Shown here in pieces: positions 26,584 to 34,949 of a stretch of DNA of 64,000 bases (the stretch's first letter is position 1; the number at the start of each line of letters is the position of its first letter). Both the position numbers and the translations under genes were made by a program. This DNA comes from an uncultured bacterium. GTDB lineage: Bacteria > Actinomycetota > Coriobacteriia > Coriobacteriales > Coriobacteriaceae. The stretch spans positions 7,122 through 71,121 of the forward strand of contig CATWBO010000007.1 of assembly GCA_958349055.1 (NCBI GenBank). Reading direction: 5' to 3'. The notes under the pieces were generated by a model that was not told the origin of the DNA, did not search any database, and worked only from the letters and a program-made list of their open reading frames with translations.

Positions 26584-27381
26584 TTACTCAGGGCGGCCGC
26601 GATGGCGCTCAATCCAGTCCACGGCAAAGTCGACAAGCTCGCGTTGGCGCATAAAACGGATCGTCCCGTTACCAAGGGCCGCCATGTGAACCGGGCATTC
26701 ACGCTCAAAAGCAGCGCCGATTTCATCGAAATCCTCGCCATCGACAAAGAGCGTGCGATATTCCTTCCATACGCGTCGACCGTTTTCCACAATCGCGCTG
26801 TGCTCCACACAGTCGTGCTTGCCAGGGTATTCCGCACGAGCGTCGGCCAAATGCAGCGACGTATTCTTGTCGTAGCCCACGCCCACAAGCAGCACGTAGC
26901 CGTCCAAATCGTACAGGCGCGCGATGGGCGATCCGTCGCCAAAGATGTTGCTCAGGTCGTGGTTTTCCGTCAAGAATTGAGCATGCCGGCCGTTTGCCGC
27001 CACCGAGCGCGCCGGATGGTCGCTTCTATGCGTACCCGGCCACGTCCGGAACATCTCAGCCACGGCACCCATCGTGTTGGTGGGCGTAATGCGCTTGTCA
27101 TAGGCAGGCCAGTTATCGCGAATCAACTGCCACCATTCTTGAGGCTCCTGCCAATGGACGCCGCTCTCGGGGTCCAAGTTTTTCCAGGATTGCGTTGGCA
27201 TCATGATGGTGCCGGTCTCGCCCACCGTCTGGAGCAGCGCCTCGATCACCGGCTGCGCGCCGCCGCACACATATCCAAGCGAGCTGAGCGAGCAATGGAC
27301 CATAACCGCCTGCCCTGCGCACATCCCGACGGCGGAGAGCGCGTCGAGGATATCCTGCTTAAGCACGATTTGCCGATCCAT
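26584..27381 (-). CDS. AAC(3)-family N-acetyltransferase
   Basis: 265 residues of the antibiotic N-acetyltransferase (AAC(3)/YokD) fold, which transfers acetyl from acetyl-CoA to an amine. Motifs seen: VMVHCSLSSLGYVCGG near residue 25, GTIMMPTQSW, a segment with HPARSVAANGRHA, and VLLVGVGYDKNTSLHLAD. Chromosomal relatives of unproven resistance role are common, so aminoglycoside resistance should not be assumed. ATG 27381 (MDRQIVL) has GAGGA nearby; the frame extends to 27441 without one. It lies between two copies of a repeat element. Confidence 0.85.
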   Translation of the reverse strand: MDRQIVLKQDILDALSAVGMCAGQAVMVHCSLSSLGYVCGGAQPVIEALLQTVGETGTIMMPTQSWKNLDPESGVHWQEPQEWWQLIRDNWPAYDKRITPTNTMGAVAEMFRTWPGTHRSDHPARSVAANGRHAQFLTENHDLSNIFGDGSPIARLYDLDGYVLLVGVGYDKNTSLHLADARAEYPGKHDCVEHSAIVENGRRVWKEYRTLFVDGEDFDEIGAAFERECPVHMAALGNGTIRFMRQRELVDFAVDWIERHRGRPE

Positions 27382-27502
27382 TGCCGTTTCCTCGCTATCC
27401 CCGCGGCCTATTTGTTTTAGCGTCATGTGTCGAAATGACACACGGGCTATGCGGCGTATTTATGCTGCAAATGATACGCTCCCAATGTCCCAAGGGATCT
27501 TT

Positions 27503-28462
27503 TTAGTACTTGAAGAAGCCCTCGCCCGAGCTTTCGCCCAGCTTACCTTCGTCGAGCATTTTTTTGAGGACGGTGGCCATGGCCTTAAAGTTGTAGGGCA
27601 TCATCATCTTTTTGAGCAGCGGGCTCACCAGGCCCGGAACCTTCTGATACTGCATAACGATGTTGTAGGCCGTCTGGATGCCCACCGTGTCGAATACGCG
27701 GAACGGGCCCTTGGGAGCGCCGGTGCCGCGCGTCCATGCGAGGTCGATGCTCTTGGGGTCGCTCACGCCCGAGACATACAGGTCAAGGCCCGAAAGCAGC
27801 CACGGCACCAGCATGGAATTGAGCAGGTAGCCGTTCTTTTCCTTGTTGACGGGAAGCGCCAGCATGCGAATGTCGTTGGCGAAGTCGACGAGCTCATCGA
27901 AGTAGCGCTTGTCGGTTTGGTCCTGTGCCATGACCTCGGTCATGTTGTTCTTCCAGATGGAGTTGGCAAAGTGTAGCGACAGGTACTTCTCGGGGCGACC
28001 AGTGTACTTGGCAAAGGTGCTCGGCAGCAGTGTGGAGGAGTTCGTCACGATGACGGCCTTTTGCGGGAGGACCGGGGCGAGCTTCTTGTAGAAGTCGATC
28101 TTTGCCTGGGTGTCCTCGGCCATAGACTCGATGACCAGGTCGGCGTCGGCCACGGCCTTGGCAAGATCGAGCTCCAGCTTGAGTGTGGAGTAGGCACGCT
28201 CAACGGCGGCGAGTGCCGCCTCCTTGTCGAAGGGTTGGCCGCTATCGGCGATACCGGCGCACCACTCGCCCGTGCCGTCCGCCATGCCCTCGATTGCCGC
28301 GATGTACTCCTCGCGCACATGATCGATCTTGGGCTGGGTGCGGCCGATGCTGCCCTCGCTGCGCAGCCAAATCGTTACATCAAAGCCGCAGTAAGCAGCC
28401 TGAAAGGCAATCTGACTTCCCAACACGCCGCCGCCGGCAACGCAAACGGTCTTGTAGCTCAT
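27503..28462 (-). CDS. 3-hydroxyacyl-CoA dehydrogenase
   Basis: NAD-dependent oxidation of 3-hydroxyacyl-CoA, cytoplasmic, 319 residues. The Rossmann motif VCVAGGGVLGSQIA is at the N-terminus. The catalytic-region NSSTLLPS and the LSLHFANSIWKNN stretch with the active His are also visible. The C-terminal domain is all-helical. ATG 28462 (MSYKTV) has AGAGG 11 bases upstream. No thiolase or enoyl-CoA hydratase is next to it, so the pathway (butyrate-type or fatty-acid turnover) cannot be told. Confidence 0.9.
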   Translation of the reverse strand: MSYKTVCVAGGGVLGSQIAFQAAYCGFDVTIWLRSEGSIGRTQPKIDHVREEYIAAIEGMADGTGEWCAGIADSGQPFDKEAALAAVERAYSTLKLELDLAKAVADADLVIESMAEDTQAKIDFYKKLAPVLPQKAVIVTNSSTLLPSTFAKYTGRPEKYLSLHFANSIWKNNMTEVMAQDQTDKRYFDELVDFANDIRMLALPVNKEKNGYLLNSMLVPWLLSGLDLYVSGVSDPKSIDLAWTRGTGAPKGPFRVFDTVGIQTAYNIVMQYQKVPGLVSPLLKKMMMPYNFKAMATVLKKMLDEGKLGESSGEGFFKY

Positions 28463-28882
28463 AGGAACAGTCCTCTCTTGCGTAATTCCATAGATGTGCA
28501 TTTATTCAACCGTATGGAGGTCGCACGCCGGGGGTGGGTTCTCTAAACGGACGGTATTTCGCGGCGAACGGCTACATCTGTCCATTATCTCAGGGTTCTG
28601 AAGGGCATTTTGCGTGCCGTTGGACCGTCGTTTTCGGAAGTATGCGGCAAATTCTGGAACCCCCGAGCACACCCCCGTTTTTCGAAAATAAAACCGCAGG
28701 TACAGAGCTTGGACATACACGGTCTGCTCGACCTATTCAGATTTTGCCGCATACTTCCGAAATCCGAACTCTCAGGAGACTGCAGCAATGGCATTTACGC
28801 AACATATGTTCAACAAAAACAGGTGGTAGCCGGCACGGCTGCCACCCGTTTGTCTCATATCCGACCCAAAGTAGACCAGTTA
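28463..28882. other. Intergenic region with a dispersed inverted-repeat element
   Basis: 420 bases between the dehydrogenase start and the activase stop. The clear feature is the inverted repeat 28632-28762. Promoter elements for the dehydrogenase must lie here on the minus strand, but I cannot pick them with confidence. No gene is seen. Confidence 0.6.
28632..28762. repeat. 131-bp inverted-repeat element
   Basis: Perfect 20-bp arms: TTTCGGAAGTATGCGGCAAA at 28632-28651 and its complement at 28743-28762. The 91-bp interior has no gene. The arms resemble those at 8228/8440 and the single arm near 26536, so this is a dispersed element in the genome, MITE- or REP-like. Confidence 0.75.
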
Positions 28883-31800
28883 CTACTTAATGCCACGCCC
28901 CAGACGCTCGGCGACCGACGCCACGGCTTCCTCGCTTGCCGGCCCGCAGCTCACGCAGCCATCGTGAGCACGCATCTGGCCGGTGACCTCGTCCATCGCA
29001 AGCGGCGCCACCTTCTCGAGCTTAAAGCCCTTACCGGCGCGCATGTTCTCCTTGGCCACGCTGATCATGAGCTTAATGCGGTTGAGCTGATTGACCTCGG
29101 ACGCACCGGGGTCGTAGTCCACCGCGACAATGTTGCTCTCGGGGTGCTGACGGCGCAGTTCCTTGATCACGGCCTTGCCCACCACGTGATTGGGCAGGCA
29201 CGCGAAGGGCTGCGTGCAGATGATGTTGGGCGCGCCATGGTCAATCAGGTCGAGCATCTCGGCCGTGAGCAGCCAGCCCTCGCCCATGTTGTTGCACACC
29301 GAAAGCACCGTGCGGGCCTTGTCCGCCATGGTGCCAATGCGCTCGGGTGCCTCAAAGCGCTCGGACTTCTCGAGCAGCTCCTCCACCGGCGTGCGCATCC
29401 AGTCCACCAGCTTGATGAGCGCCTGCATGCTAGCGCGCGTGGTGGCAGAGCTTCCCAGCTCGTCTTTCTGCAGTTCGGCATTGCTCATGGAGTACAGGAA
29501 GAAGTCGAGCAGGCCCGGCACCACGGCCTCGCAGCCCTCGCGCTCGATGACATCGACCACGTGGTTGTTGGCCGTGGGATGGAACTTGACCAGGATCTCG
29601 CCGACAACGCCCACACGCGGCTTGGTGCCCTCGCCCACAAGCGGCATGGTGTCGAACGCGCGGATGGCCTCGCGAGCGAGCTTGGTGTAGTTATGCCTGT
29701 TGAACTTGGGCGCCAGCTTGCGGGCGCGCGCCATGTACTCCTCGTAGAGCGCGTTGGCGGCACCGGGCGTGGCCTCGTACGGGCGGCAGCGATAGAGCAT
29801 CTGCATCATCACGTCACCAAAGAGTACCGCGTAGACCGCCTGCTTGAGCAGCGCCGGCGTAATCTTAAAGCCAGGGTTGTCCTCGCCAAGCGCCACGGCC
29901 GAAAGCGAAATCACCGGAATCTCGGGGTGGCCGCTCTCGCGCAGTGCTTTGCGGATGAGCGCAATGTAGTTGGTGGCACGGCAGCCACCGCCAGTCTGGC
30001 TGATGACCACGGCCGTCTTGGACAGGTCGTACCGGCCGCTCTCGATGGCCTCCATGATCTGGCCCGTCACCAGGATCGACGGATAGCAGATGTCGTTGTT
30101 CACGTAGCGCAGGCCGGCCTCGACGGCGTCATGGTCGGTCGAGGGCAGCAGCTCCAAGTTGTAGCCGGCACCGCGGAACACCTCTTTGACCAGGTCAAAG
30201 TGGATCGGTGCCATCTGCGGGCACAGGATGGTGTAGCCCTCGTCGCGCATCTGCTCGGTAAAGGGCACCTTGGGCCACGCGGTCGAAGCACTCTCGCGCT
30301 GGGCCTCAAACGTGTACTTGCGGCTCGCGAACGCGGGGGCATCCGTGGAGGGCGCCACCGGCGCGGCATCGCCCTGCTCGTAGGCCTCGCCCGCGGCCGT
30401 GGCCTCGGCCAAGCGCTCGGCCTCCTGGTCCTTGAGCGCGGCCATGAGCGAGCGGATGCGGATGCGCGCGGCGCCCAGGTTGGACACCTCGTCGATCTTG
30501 AGCACGGTGTAGATCTTGCCGCTGGCTTCCAGGATCTCCTGCACCTGGTCGGTGGTCAGGGCGTCCAGACCGCAGCCGAAGGAGTTGAGCTGGATCAGGT
30601 CCAGGTCGTTGCGCATCGTCACAAAACGGGCGACGGCGTACAGGCGGCTGTGGTACATCCACTGGTCGACGACGCGAATCGGACGCTCGGGCTTCACGAG
30701 ATGCGCGAGCGAATCCTCGGTAAAGACCGCAAAGCCAAAGCTCGAGATAAGCTCGGGCAGGGCGTGGTTGATCTCGGGGTCGTTGTGATAGGGACGACCG
30801 GCGAGCACGATGCCATGGCCGCCGTGGTCCTCGACCCACTTAAGGGCTTCCTCGCCCATGGTCTGGATGTCCTCGTGGAAACGAGCATCGGCCTCAAAGG
30901 CGGCGTTGACGGCGGCGTCGACCTCGGAGCGCGTGATCTTGGGTCCGCGCACGCGACCGCGACCGGCCTCGGCGTCGGCCACGCGATCGACGGCGAGCAC
31001 CTGGTACAGGCGGCGCTTGAGCTCGGTCTTGTCGTGATAGGGCACAAACGGGTACAGGAACTCGATGTTCTGCTCGCGAATCTCGTCGATGTTGAGCGCC
31101 AGCGCCGTGGGGTAGCTCATGACGATGGGGCAGTTGTAGCAGTTGCCGGCGGTCGGATCCTCCTTGCGTTCCCAACGCACGCACGGCATCCAAATGAAGT
31201 CGACATCGCGGTCGATAAGGTTCATCACGTGGCCGTGGCTCATTTTGGCCGGGTAGCACACGCTCTCGGACGGCATGGACTCGATGCCCGCCTGATAGGT
31301 CTTTTTGCTCGACTGCTCGGACAGCTGCACGCTAAAGCCCAGGCGCGTAAAGAACGCGTGCCAGAAGGGGTAGTTCTCGTACATGTTGAGCGCGCGCGGG
31401 ATGCCGACGGTGCCGCGCGGGGCCTCGTCGGGGCTCAGGACCTCGCGGTTAAAGAGCAGCTCGTTTTTCTTTTTGAAGAGGTTGGGGGCCTCGGTCTTTT
31501 GCTTTTTGTGGCCGGCGCCCTTCTCGCAGCGGTTGCCGGTAATGAAGCGCCTGCCGCCGCCAAAGTCGTTGACGGTGAGCTGGCAGTTGTTGGAGCAGCG
31601 GCCGCAGCGGACGTGCTTCTGCGTCACGGTAAGGTGCGCGATGTCCTCGGCAGAGAGGATGGTCGAGACGCCATCGGCGCCGGCGCGATCGCGGGCGAGC
31701 AGGGCCGCACCGTAGGCGCCCATGCAGCCGGCGATGTCGGGACGCACGGCATGTACGCCGGTGAGCTGCTCAAACGCGCGCAGCGTGGCATCGGACATAA

Positions 31801-33670
31801 AGGTGCCGCCCTGAACGATCACCTGGCTGCCGATCTCCTTGGGGTCGCGCAGCTTAATGACCTTGAACAGGGCGTTCTTGATGACGGAATAAGACAGGCC
31901 GGCCGCGATGTCGCCCACCGTGGCGCCTTCCTTTTGCGCCTGCTTGACGCGCGAGTTCATAAAGACCGTGCAGCGGCTGCCCAGATCGACGGGGGCCTTG
32001 GCATGGATGGCGGCATCGGCAAACGCGCGCACGTCCATGTTCATAGAGACGGCGAAGCTCTCGATAAAGCTGCCACAGCCCGACGAGCAGGCCTCGTTGA
32101 GCATGATGTGCTCGATCACGCCGTCCTTGACGCGCAGGCACTTCATGTCCTGGCCGCCAATGTCCAGGATAAACTCGACGCCGGGCAGGAATGCCTTGGC
32201 GCCGCGCAGGTGCGCGACGGTCTCGATCTCGCCGGAGTCGGCCTTGAGGGCCTCGATGAGCAGCGCCTCGCCGTAGCCCGTGGTGGTCACGTGGCCGATG
32301 GTGCAGCCGGCAGGGATGTGATTGTAGAAATCGGCCATGATGACCTTGGCCGTGCCCAGGATGTCGCCGTTGTTGTTGCCGTACCAGGTGTGCAACAGCT
32401 GGCCGTCCTCGCCCACGAGCGCGGCCTTCATGGTGGTGGAACCGGCATCGATGCCGATGAACACGCGGCCGGTGTAGCCGTCGAGCTTGCCCTTGGGGAC
32501 GACCTCGGTGTCGTGGCGGGTTTTGAACTCGGCAAAGTCTTCGTCGGTGGCAAAGAGCGGGTCCAGGCGCTCGACCTCGGCACCCTGCGTGTCACCCAGG
32601 CTATCGATGGCATCGATGAGCTGCGGGAATGTGCTGAGCTTGTTGGACTCGTGCGCCATGGCGGCGCCGCTCGCCACAAACAGGTGGGCGTTTTGGGGCA
32701 CGATACGGTGCTCCTCGTCCAGGTTGAGCGTGAGATAGAAGCGGTGGCGCAGCTCGGAGAGGTACTGCAGCGGGCCGCCCAGGAAGGCGACGTTGCCGCG
32801 GATGGGACGGCCGCACGCCAGGCCCGAGATGGTCTGGGTCACGACGGCCTGGAAGATGGAGGCGGCCACATCCTCGGGGCGGGCGCCCTCGTTGAGCAGC
32901 GGCTGGACGTCGGTCTTAGCAAAGACGCCGCAACGGCTGGCGATGGGATAGATGGTAGTGGCGTTAGCCGCGAGCTCATTGAGGCCGCTCGCGTCGGTGT
33001 GCAGCAGGGTTGCCATCTGGTCGATGAATGCGCCCGTACCGCCGGCGCAGGTGCCGTTCATGCGCTGCTCGATGCCGTTATCGAAGTAGATGATCTTGGC
33101 GTCCTCGCCGCCCAGCTCAATGGCGACGTCGGTGGCCGGGATGAGGGTCTCGACGGCGCGCTTGCTGGCAATGACCTCCTGGACAAACTCCAGGTCGAGC
33201 CACTGGGACAGCAGCAGACCACCCGAGCCGGTGATGGCGCAGGTCATCTGGGCCGTCGGCAGCACGGTCGCGGCACCCTCGAACAGGTCACGGGCGCAGG
33301 CGCGAACGTCGGTATGATGGCGCTGGTACTTGGCGTAGACAATCTGGTTATCGTCGTTGAGCACGGCGAGCTTGACGGTGGTGGAGCCCACGTCGATGCC
33401 CAGGTGCAGGCTGCCGTGGGCGTTCTCGGGGTTGAAGATTGCGCCTTCGGGGGCCTGGGCGGTGATAGCGGCCACGGACTCGGCAACGCCGGACGTGGCT
33501 GCATCGGCGGTGAGCGTCTCCCCTGCCGTATTCTTGGCTTCGGCAACTGCCTCGGCGACTTTCTCGGCAGCGGCGGTCGCGGCCTTCTGTGCGGCGTCTG
33601 CCACGGCGGGCACGGCCTCGCGCGCGGCAGCGACCATGCGGTCCTTAATGCCTTCGACGAGTTTGCTCAT
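28883..33670 (-). CDS. Giant acyl-CoA dehydratase activase-related protein (two BadF/BcrA-type ATPase domains plus DUF2229)
   Basis: 1595 residues. An Ala-rich extension (1-75) is followed by two ASKHA ATPase domains that start GIDVGSTTVK (91) and GIDAGSTTMK (407). Each has the two cysteines that bridge a [4Fe-4S] cluster in 2-hydroxyglutaryl-CoA dehydratase activases: Cys208/Cys247 and Cys528/Cys567. A DUF2229-like region and a dehydratase-subunit-like C-terminal half follow. The last residues include CVSCG. Family knowledge predicts ATP-driven low-potential electron transfer; the substrate of these fused forms is not established. ATG 33670 follows GAGGAG. It is 12 bases downstream of its TetR gene. 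Confidence 0.92.
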   Translation of the reverse strand: MSKLVEGIKDRMVAAAREAVPAVADAAQKAATAAAEKVAEAVAEAKNTAGETLTADAATSGVAESVAAITAQAPEGAIFNPENAHGSLHLGIDVGSTTVKLAVLNDDNQIVYAKYQRHHTDVRACARDLFEGAATVLPTAQMTCAITGSGGLLLSQWLDLEFVQEVIASKRAVETLIPATDVAIELGGEDAKIIYFDNGIEQRMNGTCAGGTGAFIDQMATLLHTDASGLNELAANATTIYPIASRCGVFAKTDVQPLLNEGARPEDVAASIFQAVVTQTISGLACGRPIRGNVAFLGGPLQYLSELRHRFYLTLNLDEEHRIVPQNAHLFVASGAAMAHESNKLSTFPQLIDAIDSLGDTQGAEVERLDPLFATDEDFAEFKTRHDTEVVPKGKLDGYTGRVFIGIDAGSTTMKAALVGEDGQLLHTWYGNNNGDILGTAKVIMADFYNHIPAGCTIGHVTTTGYGEALLIEALKADSGEIETVAHLRGAKAFLPGVEFILDIGGQDMKCLRVKDGVIEHIMLNEACSSGCGSFIESFAVSMNMDVRAFADAAIHAKAPVDLGSRCTVFMNSRVKQAQKEGATVGDIAAGLSYSVIKNALFKVIKLRDPKEIGSQVIVQGGTFMSDATLRAFEQLTGVHAVRPDIAGCMGAYGAALLARDRAGADGVSTILSAEDIAHLTVTQKHVRCGRCSNNCQLTVNDFGGGRRFITGNRCEKGAGHKKQKTEAPNLFKKKNELLFNREVLSPDEAPRGTVGIPRALNMYENYPFWHAFFTRLGFSVQLSEQSSKKTYQAGIESMPSESVCYPAKMSHGHVMNLIDRDVDFIWMPCVRWERKEDPTAGNCYNCPIVMSYPTALALNIDEIREQNIEFLYPFVPYHDKTELKRRLYQVLAVDRVADAEAGRGRVRGPKITRSEVDAAVNAAFEADARFHEDIQTMGEEALKWVEDHGGHGIVLAGRPYHNDPEINHALPELISSFGFAVFTEDSLAHLVKPERPIRVVDQWMYHSRLYAVARFVTMRNDLDLIQLNSFGCGLDALTTDQVQEILEASGKIYTVLKIDEVSNLGAARIRIRSLMAALKDQEAERLAEATAAGEAYEQGDAAPVAPSTDAPAFASRKYTFEAQRESASTAWPKVPFTEQMRDEGYTILCPQMAPIHFDLVKEVFRGAGYNLELLPSTDHDAVEAGLRYVNNDICYPSILVTGQIMEAIESGRYDLSKTAVVISQTGGGCRATNYIALIRKALRESGHPEIPVISLSAVALGEDNPGFKITPALLKQAVYAVLFGDVMMQMLYRCRPYEATPGAANALYEEYMARARKLAPKFNRHNYTKLAREAIRAFDTMPLVGEGTKPRVGVVGEILVKFHPTANNHVVDVIEREGCEAVVPGLLDFFLYSMSNAELQKDELGSSATTRASMQALIKLVDWMRTPVEELLEKSERFEAPERIGTMADKARTVLSVCNNMGEGWLLTAEMLDLIDHGAPNIICTQPFACLPNHVVGKAVIKELRRQHPESNIVAVDYDPGASEVNQLNRIKLMISVAKENMRAGKGFKLEKVAPLAMDEVTGQMRAHDGCVSCGPASEEAVASVAERLGRGIK

Positions 33671-33682
33671 CTGTTTCTCCTC

Positions 33683-34393
33683 TTAGTTGTTGGACTCGAC
33701 GGTTGCGGCGGTGTCGACCGCGTCCTCGAGCTGCAAGTTCAATAGCTTCATGCCGTATTCCGGCACGTTGATATCGATAGGTTGGCCATACAGATCACCA
33801 GGGCGCACAAAAGCGAGCACCGTCATAATGCGTGCCATGGCCTCGGGCGATTCGGTGAGCCCACGCTCAAACCAGCGCTGAATCATGCCGACCTCGGCAC
33901 TCACGACGTAAGTGACGTAGTAGTCAAAGAACGTGCCCAGCGCCAGGCCCAAAATGCCCGTCTGCGCACGCGGCACCACAGCCTCACGCGCGGTGTCGAT
34001 GATCCTTTTAATGAAGGCCTGGTCACCGCCCGGACCCAGCAGTGCACCGATTAAGTCGCGGTTGGCCGCAAGATAACGCAGCAGCTCAACCGAACCGGGC
34101 GCCGGCTCGAGCTCATCGATGTTGTGATAGAGATCGGGCAGCTGAGCTGCGGTGATGAGCTCAATGCGCTCACGGATCTCGGCCAGCAAGCCATCCTCGA
34201 TTTGATTGATAAAGTCGGGGATATCGCGGTAGTGCGAATAGAACGTGCGGCGCGTAAGGCCGGCACGCTCGGTGAGCGACGCGACGTTAACGCGCGAAAG
34301 GTCGCCGCTTTCGGCAAGTTCGCTGGCAAGTGCCTGGCGAAGGGCACGCTGCGAGCGAAGGGACCGGCGATCGCATTTCTCGAGCTGGGACAA
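33683..34393 (-). CDS. TetR family transcriptional regulator
   Basis: 236 residues with an N-terminal helix-turn-helix (about 25-70, containing VASLTERAGLTRRTFYSHYRD) and a ligand-binding helical C-terminal domain. It is the first gene of an operon with the giant activase 12 bases downstream, so it probably controls that operon and itself. A 15-bp palindrome upstream (34445-34459) is a likely operator. Confidence 0.9.
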   Translation of the reverse strand: MSQLEKCDRRSLRSQRALRQALASELAESGDLSRVNVASLTERAGLTRRTFYSHYRDIPDFINQIEDGLLAEIRERIELITAAQLPDLYHNIDELEPAPGSVELLRYLAANRDLIGALLGPGGDQAFIKRIIDTAREAVVPRAQTGILGLALGTFFDYYVTYVVSAEVGMIQRWFERGLTESPEAMARIMTVLAFVRPGDLYGQPIDINVPEYGMKLLNLQLEDAVDTAATVESNN

Positions 34394-34444
34394 GCGTCCT
34401 CCTTGTTACTCAGTCCGTGCGCTATTGCATAGTGCGAGTATTAT

Positions 34445-34459
34445 TGCACACCGTGTGCA
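34445..34459. promoter_or_regulatory. Candidate operator of the TetR-activase operon
   Basis: TGCACAC-C-GTGTGCA is a perfect palindrome with 7-bp arms, 52-66 bases upstream of the tetR start. On the minus strand it sits directly after a TTGATG box and before ATAATACT. That is the usual place for autorepression. Confidence 0.55.
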
Positions 34460-34485
34460 TCAACACGTAAAGGCAATATTTAGAG

Positions 34486-34514
34486 TGCGACAAAGGGACT
34501 GTCCCTTTGTCACA
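34486..34514. repeat. GGGAC palindrome, copy D
   Basis: GACAAAGGGAC and GTCCCTTTGTC around a single T. It is nearly identical to copy E at 34922-34948. The two bracket the small toxin-like gene. Confidence 0.8.
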
Positions 34515-34572
34515 TTCGGCGTCCGCCTAGGTTGCACCCGGTTGCACCCATTTTTTGGAGCGGCATTACCGA

Positions 34573-34601
34573 TTGTCCAAAATGTCATTCGTGGGTAGAA
34601 T
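34573..34601 (+). promoter_or_regulatory. Promoter for a convergent antisense RNA
   Basis: TTGTCC (34573-34578) and TAGAAT (34596-34601) are 17 bp apart on the plus strand. No protein gene follows on that strand. A transcript would run into the 3' end of the toxin-like gene. Confidence 0.55.
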
Positions 34602-34607
34602 GGTGTC

Positions 34608-34690
34608 GACGGCAGCCCAAGTTGTAGCTAGCTGGGCAGCGCCGTTATACGGTTTAAGGGGTCAACGCCTTAGCGGCGGCGACCCCTTCT
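34608..34690 (+). ncRNA. Candidate antisense antitoxin RNA
   Basis: The predicted transcript of about 80 nt starts after the TTGTCC/TAGAAT promoter. It contains a stem-loop near 34613-34646 and ends at the hairpin 34656-34688. It would be complementary to the stop-codon region and 3' untranslated part of the small peptide mRNA. This is the convergent, 3'-overlapping layout of TxpA/RatA-type modules. Inferred from layout only. Confidence 0.35.
34656..34688. terminator. Hairpin overlapping the end of the toxin-like gene
   Basis: AAGGGGTC pairs with GACCCCTT; an inner stem GCC/GGC sits between. It contains the TAA of the peptide gene and could end RNAs from both strands. The T tracts are weak. 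Confidence 0.5.
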
Positions 34691-34795
34691 GTTACGCTTC
34701 GAGCGCTGCTTGAGTGCCTCGGAAAGGCCGACAAGCGCTGTGAAGAACGAGACCAAAGCGGTCAGAAGTCTCACGAAATCAATCAAATCGGTCAT
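34670..34795 (-). CDS. 41-residue hydrophobic/basic peptide, candidate type I toxin
   Basis: The peptide has one transmembrane-like helix (residues about 4-26, beginning MTDLIDFVRLLTALVSFF) and a strongly basic tail, KQRSKRNRRGRRR. GGAGG lies eight bases before ATG 34795; an in-frame ATG at 34801 would be too close. The ribosome binding site itself pairs with CCTCCATC just upstream, so the start is masked in a hairpin. These traits, plus a facing antisense promoter, match small membrane toxins such as TxpA, BsrG and Fst. Two GGGAC palindromes flank the locus. No sequence family was recognised. Confidence 0.6.
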   Translation of the reverse strand: MTDLIDFVRLLTALVSFFTALVGLSEALKQRSKRNRRGRRR

Positions 34796-34801
34796 GGGCA
34801 T

Positions 34802-34830
34802 CACCTCCCATCAGATGGAGGGCGCTGCCC
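34802..34830 (-). promoter_or_regulatory. RBS-masking hairpin upstream of the toxin-like gene
   Basis: On the minus strand CCTCCATC pairs with GATGGGAGG (one bulged G). This puts the Shine-Dalgarno GGAGG in a stem next to a GGGCAGCGCCC hairpin. Possible promoters further up are TTGAAC-17-TATTTA near 34870-34905, or a TAGAAT box near 34865. Confidence 0.45.
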
Positions 34831-34921
34831 GGCACATGGAACTGCCGCCAACAGTATCAATTCTATCAAAGCGCAGTTAAATATGCGAATATATGTTCGT
34901 GTTCAAGAGACCAGCGCCTAT

Positions 34922-34948
34922 GTGACAAAGGGACAGTCCCTTTGTCAC
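34922..34948. repeat. GGGAC palindrome, copy E
   Basis: GTGACAAAGGGAC and GTCCCTTTGTCAC around one A: 13-bp perfect arms. It ends one base from the stop codon of the HAD phosphatase gene. Confidence 0.85.
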
Positions 34949-34949
34949 G

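Noticed and set aside
28610..33745. 1711-codon open frame on the plus strand opposite the giant activase
   Set aside because: High-GC codon-position mirror of the real gene; sequence is His/Gly/Leu/Val-rich without any family motif.
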